The position numbers and the translations under genes are program-made. DNA of 64,000 nucleotides from Hydractinia symbiolongicarpus (Eukaryota > Cnidaria > Hydrozoa > Anthoathecata > Hydractiniidae): NCBI RefSeq assembly GCF_029227915.1, contig NC_079886.1:27258501-27322500 (forward strand), given 5' to 3'. Positions 1-14,599 of this stretch are shown one piece after another. The notes under the pieces were generated by a model that was not told where the DNA came from, ran no database searches, and saw only the letters and a list, made by a program, of their open reading frames with translations. Position 1 is the first letter of the stretch, and each line of letters begins with the position of its first letter.

Positions 1-3000
1 ACGAAATCATTTTTGAAAACTCCAAGTCTCATGCGTTTTAGTGGTGAAAAAATAATTTAAAGAATCGTTTAGGAAATGAGTTTACTCCCTGGGTACTTTC
101 TTTGTATACTTTTCACTGTACGGGCCGAGTTCGTGATATACGGAAAATCGCAGGATTTCGTTTGCCGGCGATTAAACTCCTTTTATTCAGCGTCTCATCA
201 AGAATGAAATCATTTTTGAAAACTACAAGTCTCATGCGTTTTAGTGGTGAAAAATTAATTTAAAGAATCGTTCGGGAAGTGAGTTAACTCCCTGCGTACT
301 TTCTTTGTATACTTTTCACTGTACGGGCCGAGTCCGTGATATACTGAAAATCGCGGGATTTCGTTTGCCGGCGATTAAACTCCTTTTATTCAGCGTCTCA
401 TCAAAAATGAAATCGTTTTTGAAAACTACAAGTCTCATGCGTTTTAGTGGTGAAAAAATAATTTAAAAAATCGTTTGGGAAATGAGTTTACTGCCTGGGT
501 ACTTTCTTTGTATACTTTTCACTGTACGGGCCGAGTCCGTGATATACGGAAAATCGCGGGATTTCGTTTGCCGGCGATTAAACTCCTTTTATTCAGCGGC
601 TCATCAAAAATGAAATCATTTTTGAAAACTACAAGTCTCATGCGTTTTAGTGGTGAAGAAATAATTCAAGAAATCGTTCGGCAAATGAGTTTACTACCTG
701 GATATTTTCTTTGTATACATTCGACTATACGGCCAAGCCCGGGATTTACGGGAAATCGCGGGTTTTCGTTTGCCGGCGATTAAACTCCTTTTATTCAGCG
801 TCTCATCAAAAACGAAATCATTTTTGAAAACTACAAGTCTCATGCGTTTTAGTGGTGAAAAAATAATTTAAAGAATCGTTCGGGAAATGAGTTTACTCCC
901 CAGGTACTTTCTTTGTATACTTTTCACTGTACGGGCCGAGTCCGTGATATACGGAAAATCGCGGGATTTCGTTTGCCGGCGATTAAACTCCTTTTATTCA
1001 GCGTCTCATAAAGAATGAAATTATTTTTGAAAACTGCAAGTCTCATGCGTTTTAGTGGTGAAAAAATACTTTAAAGAATCGTTCGGGAAGTGAGTTTACT
1101 CCCTGGGTACTTTCTTTGTATACTTTTGACTATACGGGCCGAGTCCGGGATTTACGGCAAATCGCGGGTTTTCGTTTGCCGGCGATTAAACTCCTTTTAT
1201 TCAGCGTCTCATCAAAAATGAAATTATTTTTAAAAACTACAAGTCTCATGTGTTTTAGTGGTGAAGAAATAATTTAAAAAATCGTTCGGGAAATGAGTTT
1301 ACTCCCAGTTTACTTTCTTTGTATACATTTGACTATACGGGTCAAGCCCGGGATTTACGGCAAATCGCGGGTTTTCGTTTGCCGGCGATTAAACTCCTTT
1401 TATTCAGCGTCTCATCAAAAACGAAATCATTTTTGAAAACTACAAGTCTCATGCGTTTTAGTGGTGAAAAAATAATTTAAAGAATCGTTTGGGAAATGAA
1501 TTTACTCCCTTTGTACTTTCTTTGTATACTTTTCACTGTACGGGCCGAGTCCGTGATATACGGAAAAGCGCGGGATTTCGTTTGCCGGCGATTAAACTCC
1601 TTTTATTCAGCGTCTCATCAAAAATGAAATCGTTTTTGAAAACTACAAGTCTCATGCGTTTTAGTGGTGAAAAAATAATTTAAAGAATCGTTCGGGAAAT
1701 GAGTTTACTCCCCGGGTACTTTCTTTGTATACTTTTCACTGTACGGGCCGCGTCCGTGATATACGGAAAATCGCGGGATTTCGTTTGCCGGCGATTAAAC
1801 TCCTTTTATTCAGCGTCTCATCAAGAATGAAATTATTTTTGAAAACTGCAAGTCTCATGCGTTTTAATGGTGAAAAAATAATTTAAAGAATCGTTCGGGA
1901 AGTGAGTTTACTCCCTGGGTACTTTCTTTGTATACTTTTGACTATACGGGCCGAGTCCGGGATTTACGGGAAATTGCGGGTTTTTGTTTGCCGGCGATTA
2001 AACTCCTTTTATTCAGTGTCTCATCAAAAATGAAATCGTTTTTGAAAACTACAAGTCTTATGCGTTTTAGTGGTGAAAAAATAATTTAAAGAATCGTTTG
2101 GGAAATGAGTTTACTCCCTTTGTACTTTCTTTGTATACTTTTCACTGTACGGGCCGAGTCCGTGATATACGGAAAATCGCGGGATTTCGTTTGCCGGCGA
2201 TTAAACTCCTTTTATTCAGCGTCTCATCAAAAATGAAATCATTTTTGAAAACTACAAGTCTCATGCGTTTTAGTGGTGAAGAAATAATTCAAAAAATTGT
2301 TCGGCAAATGAGTTTACTCCCTGGGTATTTTCTTTGTATATATTCGACTATACAGCCAAGCCCGGGATTTACGGGAAATCGCGGGTTTTCGTTTGCCGGC
2401 GATTAAACTCCTTTTATTCAGCGTCTCATCAAAAACGAAATCATTTTTGAAAACTACAAGTCTCATGCGTTTTAGTGGTGAAAAAATAATTTAAAGAATC
2501 GTTTGGGAAATGAATTTACTCCCTTTGTACTTTCTTTGTATACTTTTCACTGTACGGGCCGAGTCCGTGATATACGGAAAAGCGCGGGATTTCGTTTGCC
2601 GGCGATTAAACTCCTTTTATTCAGCGTCTCATCAAAAATGAAATCGTTTTTGAAAACTACAAGTCTCATGCGTTTTAGTGGTGAAAAAATAATTTAAAGA
2701 ATCGTTCGGGAAATGAGTTTACTCCCCGGGTACTTTCTTTGTATACTTTTCACTGTACGGGCCGCGTCCGTGATATACGGAAAATCGCGGGATTTCGTTT
2801 GCCGGCGATTAAACTCCTTTTATTCAGCGTCTCATCAAGAATGAAATTATTTTTGAAAACTGCAAGTCTCATGCGTTTTAATGGTGAAAAAATAATTTAA
2901 AGAATCGTTCGGGAAGTGAGTTTACTCCCTGGGTACTTTCTTTGTATACTTTTGACTATACGGGCCGAGTCCGGGATTTACGGGAAATTGCGGGTTTTTG

Positions 3001-4735
3001 TTTGCCGGCGATTAAACTCCTTTTATTCAGCGTCTCATCAAAAATGAAATCGTTTTTGAAAACTACAAGTCTTATGCGTTTTAGTGGTAAAAAACTAATT
3101 TAAAAAATCGTTCGGGAAATGAGTTTACTCCCAGTTTACTTTCTTTGTATACATTCGACTATACGGGTCAAGGCCGGGATTTACGGCAAATCGTGGGTTT
3201 TCGTTTGCCGGCGATTAAACTCCTTTTATACAGCGTCTCATCAAAAATGAAATCATTTTTTGAAACTACAAGTCTCATGCGTTTTAGTGGTGAAAAAATA
3301 ATTTAAAGAATCGTTTGGGAAATGAGTTTACTCCCTTTGTACTTTCTTTGTATACTTTTCACTGTACGGGCCGAGTCCGTGATATACGGAAAAGCGCGGG
3401 ATTTCGTTTGCCGGCGATTAAACTCCTTTTATTCAGCGTCTCAACAAGAATGAAATTATTTTTGAAAACTGCAAGTCTCATGCGTTTTAGTGGTGAAAAA
3501 ATAATTTAAAGAATCGTTCGGGAAGTGAGTTTACTCCCTGGGTACTTTCTTTGTATACTTTTGACTATACGGGCCGAGTCCGGGATTTACGGGAAATTGC
3601 GGGTTTTCGTTTGCCGACGATTAAACTCCTTTTATTCAGCGTCTCATCAAAAATGAAATCGTTTTTGAAAACTACAAGCCTTATGCGTTTTAGTGGTAAA
3701 AAACTAATTTAAAAAATCGTTCGCGAAATGAGTTTACTCCCAGTTTACTTTCTTTGTATACATTCGACTATACGGGTCAAGCCCGGGATTTACGGCAAAT
3801 CGCGGGTTTTCGTTTGCCGGCGATTAAACTCCTTTTATACAGCGTCTCATCAAAAATGAAATCATTTTTTGAAACTACAAGTCTCATGCGTTTTAGTGGT
3901 GAAAAAATAATTTAAAGAATCGTTTGGGAAATGAGTTTACTCCCTTTGTACTTTCTTTGTATACTTTTCACTGTACGGGCCGAGTCCGTGATATACGGAA
4001 AAGCGCGGGATTTCGTTTGCCGGCGATTAAACTCCTTTTATTCAGCGTCTCATCAAAAATGAAATCGTTTTTGAAAACTACAAGTCTCATGCGTTTTAGT
4101 GGTGAAAAAATAATTTAAAGAATCGTTCGGGAAATGAGTTTACTCCCCGGGTACTTTCTTTGTATACTTTTCACTGTACGGGCCGCGTCCGTGATATACG
4201 GAAAATCGCGGGATTTCGTTTGCCGGCGATTAAACTCCTTTTATTCAGCGTCTCATCAAGAATGAAATTATTTTTGAAAACTGCAAGTCTCATGCGTTTT
4301 AGTGGTGAAAAAATAATTTAAAGAATCGTTCGGGAAGTGAGTTTACTCCCTGGGTACTTTCTTTGTATACTTTTGACTATACGGGCCGAGTCCGGGATTT
4401 ACGGGAAATTGCGGGTTTTCGTTTGCCAGCGATTAAACTCCTTTTATTCAGCGTCTCATCAAAAATGAAATCGTTTTTGAAAACTACAAGTCTTATGCGT
4501 TTTAGTGGTAAAAAACTAATTTAAAAAATCGTTCGGGAAATGAGTTTACTCCCAGTTTACTTTCTTTGTATACATTCGACTATACGGGTCAAGCCCGGGA
4601 TTTACGGCAAATCGCGGGTTTTCGTTTGCCGGCGATTAAACTCCTTTTATACAGCGTCTCATCAAAAATGAAATCATTTTTTGAAACTACAAGTCTCATG
4701 CGTTTTAGTGGTGAAAAAATAATTTAAAGAATCGT

Positions 4736-6760
4736 TTGGGAAATGAGTTTACTCCCTTTGTACTTTCTTTGTATACTTTTCACTGTACGGGCCGAGTCCG
4801 TGATATACGGAAAAGCGCGGGATTTCGTTTGCCGGCGATTAAAGTCCTTTTATTAAGCGTCTCATCAAAAATGAAATCGTTTTTGAAAACTACAAGTCTC
4901 ATGCGTTTTAGTGGTGAAAAAATAATTTAAAGAATCGTTTGGGAAATGAGTTTACTCCCTGGGTACTTTCTTTGTATACTTTTCACTGTACGGGCCGAGT
5001 CCGTGATATTCGGAAAATCGCGGGATTTCGTTTGCCGGCGATTAAACTCCTTTTATTCAGCGTCTCATCAAAAATGAAATCATTTTTGAAAACTACAAGT
5101 CTCATGCGTTTTAGTGGTGAAGAAATAATTCAAAAAATCGTTCGGCAAATGAGTTTACTCCCTGGGTATTTTTTTTGTATACATTCGACTATACGGCCAA
5201 GCCCGGGATTTACGGGAAATCGCGGGTTTTCGTTTGCCGGCGATTAAACTCCTTTTATTCAGCGTCTCATCAAAAACGAAATCATTTTTGAAAACTACAA
5301 GTCTCATGCGTTTTAGTGGTGAAAAAAAAAATTTAGAGAATCGTTCGGGAAATGAGTTTACTCCCCGGGTACTTTCTTTGTATACTTTTCACTGTACGGG
5401 CCGAGTCCGTGATATACGGAAAATCGCGGGACTTCGTTTGCCGGCGATTAAACTCCTTTTATTCAGCGTCTCATCAAGAATGAAATTATTTTTGAAAACT
5501 GCAAGTCTCATGCGTTTTAGTGGTGAAAAAATAATTTAAAGAATCGTTCGGGAAGTGAGTTTACTCCCTGGGTACTTTCTTTGTATACTTTTAACTATAC
5601 GGGCCGAGTCCGGGATTTACGGGAAATTGCGGGTTTTCGTTTGCCGGCTATTAAACTCCTTTTATTCAGCGTCTCATCAAAAATGAAATCGTTTTTGAAA
5701 ACTACAAGTCTTATGCGTTTTAGTGGTGAAAAAATAATTTAAAGAATCGTTCGGGAAGTGAGTTTACTCCCTGGGTACTTTCTTTGTATACTTTTAACTA
5801 TACGGGCCGAGTCCGGGATTTACGGGAAATTGCGGGTTTTCGTTTGCCGGCTATTAAACTCCTTTTATTCAGCGTCTCATCAAAAATGAAATCGTTTTTG
5901 AAAACTACAAGTCTTATGCGTTTTAGTGGTAAAAAATTAATTTAAAAAATCGTTCGGGAAATGAGTTTACTCCCAGTTTACTTTCTTTGTATACATTTGA
6001 CTATACGGGTCAAGCCCGGGATATACGGAAAATCGCGGGTTTTCGTTTGCCGGCGATTAAACTCCCTTTATTCAGCGTCTCATCAAAAATGAAATAATTT
6101 TTGAAAACTACAAGTCTCATGCGTTTTAGTGGTGAAAAATAAATTTAAAGAATCCTTTGGGAAATGAGTTTACTCCCTGGGTACTTTCTTTGCATACTTT
6201 TCACTGTACGGGCCGAGTCCGTGATATACGGGAAATCGCGGGTTTTCGTTTGCCGTCGATTAAACTCCTTCTATTCAGCGTCTCATCAAAAATTAAATCA
6301 TTTTTGAAAACTACAAGTCTCATGCGTTTTAGTGGTGAAGAAATAATTCAAAAAATCGTTTGGCAAATGAGTTTACTCCCTGGGTATTTTCTTTGTATAC
6401 ATTCGACTATATGGCCAAGCCCGGGATTTACGGGAAATCGCGGGTTTTCGTTTGCCGGCGATTAAACTCCTTTTATTCAGCGTCTCATCAAAAACGAAAT
6501 CATTTTTGAAAACTAAAAGTCTCATGCGTTTTAGTGGTGAAAAAATAATTTAAAGAATCGCTTGGGAAATGAGTTTACTCCCTGGGTACTTTCTTTGTAT
6601 ACTTTTCACTGTACGGGCCGAGTCCGTGATATACGGAAAATCGCGGGATTTCGTTTGCCGGCGATTAAACTCCTTTTATTCAGCGTCTTATCAAAAACGA
6701 AATCATTTTTGAAAACTCTAAGTCTCATGCGTTTTAGTGGTGAAAAAATAATTTAAAGAA
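4736..6760. repeat. Higher-order repeat, copy 1
   Basis: This block of satellite monomers recurs almost unchanged at about 7374-9195. The offset is 2638 bp (13 monomers) in the first part and 2435 bp (12 monomers) after about 5940. The 203-bp change in offset is explained by one extra tandem monomer in this copy: the block with the unusual TTTTAACTATACGG variant appears twice, near 5590 and 5790, and only once in the second copy. Private variants such as CCTTCTATTCAGCG and the GGTGAAAAAAAAAATTTAG tract are shared by both copies, which supports recent segmental duplication over independent mutation. Confidence 0.85.
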
Positions 6761-7373
6761 TCGTTCGGGAAATGAGTTTACTCCCCGGGTACTTTCTTTG
6801 TATACTTTTCACTGTACGGGCCGCGTCCGTGATATACGGAAAATCGCGGGATTTCGTTTGCCGGCGATTAAACTCCTTTTATTCAGCGTCTCATCAAGAA
6901 TGAAATTATTTTTGAAAACTGCAAGTCTCATGCGTTTTAGTGGTGAAAAAATAATTTAAAGAATCGTTCGGGAAGTGAGTTTACTCCCTGGGTACTTTCT
7001 TTGTATACTTTTGACTATACGGGCCGAGTCCGGGATTTACGGGAAATTGCGGGTTTTCGTTTGCCAGCGATTAAACTCCTTTTATTCAGCGTCTCATCAA
7101 AAATGAAATCGTTTTTGAAAACTACAAGTCTTATGCGTTTTAGTGGTAAAAAACTAATTTAAAAAATCGTTCGGGAAATGAGTTTACTCCCAGTTTACTT
7201 TCTTTGTATACATTCGACTATACGGGTCAAGCCCGGGATTTACGGCAAATCGCGGGTTTTCGTTTGCCGGCGATTAAACTCCTTTTATACAGCGTCTCAT
7301 CAAAAATGAAATCATTTTTTGAAACTACAAGTCTCATGCGTTTTAGTGGTGAAAAAATAATTTAAAGAATCGT

Positions 7374-9195
7374 TTGGGAAATGAGTTTACTCCCTTTGTA
7401 CTTTCTTTGTATACTTTTCACTGTACTGGCCGAGTCCGTGATATACGGAAAAGCGCGGGATTTCGTTTGCCGGCGATTAAAGTCCTTTTATTCAGCGTCT
7501 CATCAAAAATGAAATCGTTTTTGAAAACTACAAGTCTCATGCGTTTTAGTGGTGAAAAAATAATTTAAAGAATCGTTTGGGAAATGAGTTTACTCCCTGG
7601 GTACTTTCTTTGTATACTTTTCACTGTACGGGCCGAGTCCGTGATATTCGGAAAATCGCGGGATTTCGTTTGCCGGCGATTAAACTCCTTTTATTCAGCG
7701 TCTCATCAAAAATGAAATCATTTTTGAAAACTACAAGTCTCATGCGTTTTAGTGGTGAAGAAATAATTCAAAAAATCGTTCGGCAAATGAGTTTACTCCC
7801 TGGGTATTTTTTTTGTATACATTCGACTATACGGCCAAGCCCGGGATTTACGGGAAATCGCGGGTTTTCGTTTGCCGGCGATTAAACTCCTTTTATACAG
7901 CGTCTCATCAAAAACGAAATCATTTTTGAAAACTACAAGTCTCATGCGTTTTAGTGGTGAAAAAAAAAATTTAGAGAATCGTTCGGGAAATGAGTTTACT
8001 CCCCGGGTACTTTCTTTGTATACTTTTCACTGTACGGGCCGAGTCCGTGATATACGGAAAATCGCGGGACTTCGTTTGCCGGCGATTAAACTCCTTTTAT
8101 TCAGCGTCTCATCAAGAATGAAATTATTTTTGAAAACTGCAAGTCTCATGCGTTTTAGTGGTGAAAAAATAATTTAAAGAATCGTTCGGGAAGTGAGTTT
8201 ACTCCCTGGGTACTTTCTTTGTATACTTTTAACTATACGGGCCGAGTCCGGGATTTACGGGAAATTGCGGGTTTTCGTTTGCCGGCTATTAAACTCCTTT
8301 TATTCAGCGTCTCATCAAAAATGAAATCGTTTTTGAAAACTACAAGTCTTATGCGTTTTAGTGGTAAAAAATTAATTTAAAAAATCGTTCGGGAAATGAG
8401 TTTACTCCCAGTTTACTTTCTTTGTATACATTTGACTATACGGGTCAAGCCCGGGATATACGGAAAATCGCGGGTTTTCGTTTGCCGGCGATTAAACTCC
8501 CTTTATTCAGCGTCTCATCAAAAATGAAATAATTTTTGAAAACTACAAGTCTCATGCGTTTTAGTGGTGAAAAATAAATTTAAAGAATCCTTTGGGAAAT
8601 GAGTTTACTCCCTGGGTACTTTCTTTGCATACTTTTCACTGTACGGGCCGAGTCCGTGATATACGGGAAATCGCGGGTTTTCGTTTGCCGTCGATTAAAC
8701 TCCTTCTATTCAGCGTCTCATCAAAAATTAAATCATTTTTGAAAACTACAAGTCTCATGCGTTTTAGTGGTGAAGAAATAATTCAAAAAATCGTTTGGCA
8801 AATGAGTTTACTCCCTGGGTATTTTCTTTGTATACATTCGACTATATGGCCAAGCCCGGGATTTACGGGAAATCGCGGGTTTTCGTTTGCCGGCGATTAA
8901 ACTCCTTTTATTCAGCGTCTCATCAAAAACGAAATCATTTTTGAAAACTAAAAGTCTCATGCGTTTTAGTGGTGAAAAAATAATTTAAAGAATCGCTTGG
9001 GAAATGAGTTTACTCCCTGGGTACTTTCTTTGTATACTTTTCACTGTACGGGCCGAGTCCGTGATATACGGAAAATCGCGGGATTTCGTTTGCCGGCGAT
9101 TAAACTCCTTTTATTCAGCGTCTTATCAAAAACGAAATCATTTTTGAAAACTCTAAGTCTCATGCGTTTTAGTGGTGAAAAAATAATTTAAAGAA
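7374..9195. repeat. Higher-order repeat, copy 2
   Basis: This is the partner of the block at 4736-6760, with the same monomer order and the same private variants but one fewer copy of the TTTTAACTATACGG monomer. The difference is the expected product of unequal crossing-over within the array. Confidence 0.85.
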
Positions 9196-12100
9196 TCGTT
9201 TGGGAAATGAGTTTACTCCCTGGGTACTTTCTTTGTATACTTTTCACTGTACGGGCCGAGTCCGTGATATACGGAAAATCGCAGGATTTCGTTTGCCGGC
9301 GATTAAACTCCTTTTATTCAGCGTCTCATCAAAAATGAAATCATTTTTGAAAACTACAAGTCTCATGCGTTTTAGTGGTGAAAAAATAATTTAAAGAATC
9401 GTTTGGGAAATGAGTTTACTCCCTGGTTATTTTCTTTGTATACATTCGACTATACGGCCAAGCCTGGGATTTACGGGAAATCGCGGGTTTTCGTTTGCCG
9501 GCGATTAAACTCCTTTTATTCAGCGTCTCATCAAAAACGAAATCATTTTTGAAAACTAAAAGTCCCATGCGTTTTAGTGGTGAAAAAATAATTTAAAGAA
9601 TCGTTTGGGAAATGAGTTTACTCCCAGTTTACTTTCTTTGTATACATTTGACTATACGGGTCAAGCCCGGGATTTAAGGCAAATCGCGGGTTTTCGTTTG
9701 CCGGCGATTAAACTCCTTTTATTCAGCGTCTCATCAAAAATGAAATCATTTTTAAAAACTACAAGTCTCATGCGTTTTAGTGGTGAAAAAATAATTTAAA
9801 GAATCGTTTGGGAAATGAGTTTACTCCCTGGGTACTTTCTTTGTATACTTTTCACTGTACGGGCCGAGTCCGTGATATACGGAAAATCGCGGGATTTTGT
9901 TTGCCGGCGATTAAACTCCTTTTATTCAGCGTCTCATCAAAAACAAAATCATTTTTAAAAACTACAAGTCTCATGCGTTTTAGTGGTGAAAAAATAATTT
10001 AAAGAATCGTTTGGGAAATGGGTTTACTCCCTGCGTACTTTCTTTGTATACTTTTCACTGTACGGGCCGAGTCCGTGATATACAGAAAATCGCGGGATTT
10101 CGTTTGCCGGCGATTAAACTCCTTTTATTCAGCGTCTCATCAAAAACGAAATCATTTTTGAAAACTACAAGTCTCATGCGTTTTAGTAGTGAAAAAATAA
10201 TTTAAAGAATCGCTTGGGAAATGAGTTTACTCTCTGGGTACTTTCTTTGTATACTTTTCACTGTACGAACCGAGTCCGTGATATACGGAAAATCGCGGGA
10301 TTTCGTTTGCCGGCGATTAAACTCCTTTTATTCAGCGTCTTATCAAAAACGAAATCATTTTTGAAAACTCTAAGTCTCATGCGTTTTAGTGGTGAAAAAA
10401 TAATTTAAAGAATCGTTTGGGAAATGAGTTTACTCCCTGGGTACTTTCTTTGTATACTTTTCACTGTACGGGCCGAGTCCGTGATATACGGAAAATCGCA
10501 GGATTTCGTTTGCCGGCGATTAAACTCCTTTTATTCAGCGTCTCATCAAAAATGAAATCATTTTTGAAAACTACAAGTCTCATGCGTTTTAGTGGTGAAA
10601 AAATAATTTAAAGAATCGTTTGGGAAATGAGTTTACTCCCTGGTTATTTTCTTTGTTTACATTCGACTATACGGCCAAGCCTGGGATTTACGGGAAATCG
10701 CGGGTTTTCGTTTGCCGGCGATTAAACTCCTTTTATTCAGCAACTCATCAAAAATGAAATCATTTTTGAAAACTACAAGTCTCATGCGTTTTAGTGGTGA
10801 AAAAATAATTTAAAGAATCGTTCGGGAAGTGAGTTAACTCCCTGGGTACTTTCTTTGTATACTTTTGACTATACGGGCCGAGTCCGGGATTTACGGGAAA
10901 TTGCGGGTTTTCGTTTGCCGGCGATTAAACTCCTTTTATTCAGCGTCTCATCAAAAATGAAATCGTTTCTGAAAACTACATGTCTCATGTGTTTTAGTGG
11001 TAAAAAATTAATTTAAAAAATCGTTCGGGAAATGAGTTTACTCCCTGTTTACTTTCTTTGTATACATTTGACTATACGGGTCAAGCCCGGGATTTACGGC
11101 AAATCGCGGGTTTTCGTTTGCCGGCGATTAAACTCCTTTTATTCAGCGTCTCATCAAAAATGAAATCATTTTTAAAAACTACAAGTCTCATGCGTTTTAG
11201 TGGTGAAAAAATAATTTAAAGAATCGTTTGGGAAATGAGTTTACTCCCTGGGTACTTTCTTTGTATACTTTTCACTGTACGGGCCGAGTCCGTGATATAC
11301 GGAAAATCGCGGGATTTCGTTTGCCGGCGATTAAACTCCTTTTATTCAGCGGCTCATCAAAAATGAAATCATTTTTGAAAACTACAAGTCTCATGCGTTT
11401 TAGTGGTGAAGAAATAATTCAAAAAATCGTTCGGCAAATGAGTTTACTCCCTGGGTGTTTTCTTTGTATACATTCGACTATACGGCCAAGCCCGGGATTT
11501 ACGGGAAATCGCGGGTTTTCGTTTGCCGGCGATTAAACTCCTTTTATTCAGCGTCTCATCAAAAACGAAATCATTTTTGAAAACTACAAGTCTCATGCGT
11601 TTTAGTGGTGAAAAAATAATTTAAAGAATCGTTCGGGAAATGAGTTTACTCCCCGGGTACTTTCTTTGTATACTTTTCACTGTACGGGCCGAGTCCGTGA
11701 TATACGGAAAATCGCGGGATTTCGTTTGCCGGCGATTAAACTCCTTTTATTCAGCGTCTCATCAAGAATGAAATTATTTTTCAAAACTGCAAGTCTCATG
11801 CGTTTTAGTGGTGAAAAAATAATTTAAAGAATCGTTCGGAAAGTGAGTTTACACCCTGGGTACTTTCTTTGTATACTTTTGACTATACGGGCCGAGTCCG
11901 GGATTTACGGGAAATTGCGGGTTTTCGTTTGCCGGCGATTAAACTCCTTTTATTCAGCGTCTCATCAAAAATGAAATCGTTTTTGAAAACTACAAGTCTT
12001 ATGCGTTTTAGTGGTAAAAAATTAATTTAAAAAATCGTTCGGGAAAAGGGTTTACTCCCAGTTTACTTTCTTTGTATACATTTGACTATACGGGTCAAGC

Positions 12101-14599
12101 CCGGGATTTACGGCAAATCGCGGGTTTTCGTTTGCCGGCGATTAAACTCCTTTTATTCAGCGTCTCCTCAAAAATGAAATCATTTTTGAAAACTACAAGT
12201 CTCATGCGTTTTAATGGTGAAGAAATAATTTAAAGAATCGTTTGGGAAATCAGTTTACTCCCTGGGTACTTTCTTTGTATACTTTTCACTGTACGGGCCG
12301 AGTCCGTGATATACGGAAAATCGCGGGATTTCGTTTGCCGGCGATTAAACTCCTTTTATTCAGCGTCTCATCAAAAACGAAATCATTTTTGAAAACTACA
12401 AGTCTCATGCGTTTTAGTGGTGAAAAAATAATTTAAAGAATCGTTCGGGAAGTGAGTTAACTCCCTGGGTACTTTCTTTGTATACTTTTGACTATACGGG
12501 CCCAGTCCGGGATTTACGGGAAATTGCGGGTTTTCGTTTGCCGGCGATTAAACTCCTTTTATTCAGCGTCTCATCAAAAATGAAATCGTTTCTGAAAACT
12601 ACATGTCTTATGTGTTTTAGTGGTAAAAAATTAATTTAAAAAATCGTTCGGGAAATGAGTTTACTCCCAGTTTACTTTCTTTGTATACATTTGATTATAC
12701 GGGTCAAGCCCGGGATTTACGGCAAATCGCGGGTTTTCGTTTGCCGGCGATTAAACTCCTTTTATTCAGCGTCTCATCAAAAATGAAATTATTTTTAAAA
12801 ACTACAAGTCTCATGCGTTTTAGTGGTGAAAAAATAATTTAAAGAATCGTTTGGGAAATGAGTTTACTCCCTGGGTACTTTCTTTGTATACTTTTCACTG
12901 TACGGGCCGAGTCCGTGATATACGGAAAATCGCGGGATTTCGTTTGCCGGCGATTAAACTCCTTTTATTCAGCGTCTCATCAAAAATGAAATCATTTTTG
13001 AAAACTACAAGTCTCATGCGTTTTAGTGGTGAAGAAATAATTCAAAAAATTGTTCGGCAAATGAGTTTACTCCCTGGGTATTTTCTTTGTATACATTTGA
13101 CTATACGGCCAAGCCCGGGATTTACGGGAAATCGCGGGTTTTCGTTTGCCGGCGATTAAACTCCTTTTATTCAGCGTCTCATCAAAAACGAAATCATTTT
13201 TGAAAACTACAAGTCTCATGCGTTTTATTGGTGAAAAAATAATTTAAAGAATCGTTCGGGAAATGAGTTTACTCCCCGGGTACTTTCTTTGTAAACTTTT
13301 CACTGTACGGGCCGAGTCCGTGATATACGGAATATCGCGGGATTTCGTTTGCCGGCGATTAAACTCCTTTTATTCAGCGTCTCATCAAGAATGAAATTAT
13401 TTTTGAAAACTGCAAGTCTCATGCGTTTTAGTGGTGAAAAAATAATTTAAAAAATCGTTCGGGAAGTGAGTTTACTCCCTGGGTACTTTCTTTGTATACT
13501 TTTGACTATACGGGCCGAGTCCGGGATTTACGGGAAATTGCGGGTTTTCGTTTGCCGGCGATTAAACTCCTTTTATTCAGCGTCTCATCAAAAATGAAAT
13601 CGTTTTTGAAAACTACAAGTCTTATGCGTTTTAGTGGTAAAAAATTAATTTAAAAAATCGTTCGGGAAATGAGTTTACTCCCAGTTTACTTTCTTTGTAT
13701 ACATTTGACTATACGGGTCAAGCCCGGGATTTACGGCAAATCGCGGGTTTTCGTTTGCCGGCGATTAAACTCCTTTTATTCAGCGTTTCATCAAAAATGA
13801 AATCATTTTTGGAAACTACAAGTCTCATGCGTTTTAGTGGCGAAGAAATAATTTAAAGAATCGTTTGGGAAATGAGTTTACTCCCTGGTTACTTTCTTTG
13901 TATACTTTTCACTGTACGGGCCGAGTCCGTGATATACGGAAAATCGCGGGTTTTCGTTTGCCGGCGATTAAACTCCTTTTATTCAGCGTCTCATCAAAAA
14001 TGAAATCATTTTTGAAAACTACAAGTCTCATGCGTTTTAGTGGTGAAGAAATAATTTAAAAAATCGTTCGGCATATTGAGTTTACTCCCTGGGTATTTTC
14101 TTTGTTTACATTCGACTATACGGCCAAGCCCGGGATTTACGGGAAATCGCGGGTTTTCGTTTGCCGGCGATTAAACTCCTTTTATTCAGCGTCTCATCAA
14201 AAACGAAATCATTTTTGAAAACTAAAAGTCTTATGCGTTTTAGTGGTAAAAAATTAACTTAAAAAATCGTTCGGGAAATGAGTTTACTACCAGTTTACTT
14301 TCTTTGTATACATTTGACTATACGGGTCAAGCCCGGGATTTACGGCAAATCGCGGGTTTTCGTTTGCCGGCGATTAAACTCCTTTTATTCAGCGTCTCAT
14401 TAAAAATGAAATCTTTTTTGAAAACTACAAGTCTCATGCGTTTTAGTGGTGAAAAAATAATTTAAAGAATCGTTCGGGAAATGAGTTTACTCCCCGGGTA
14501 CTTTCTTTGTAAACTTTTCACTGTACGGGCCGAGTCCGTGATATACGGAATATCGCGGGATTTCGTTTGCCGGCGATTAAACTCCTTTTATTCAGCGTC

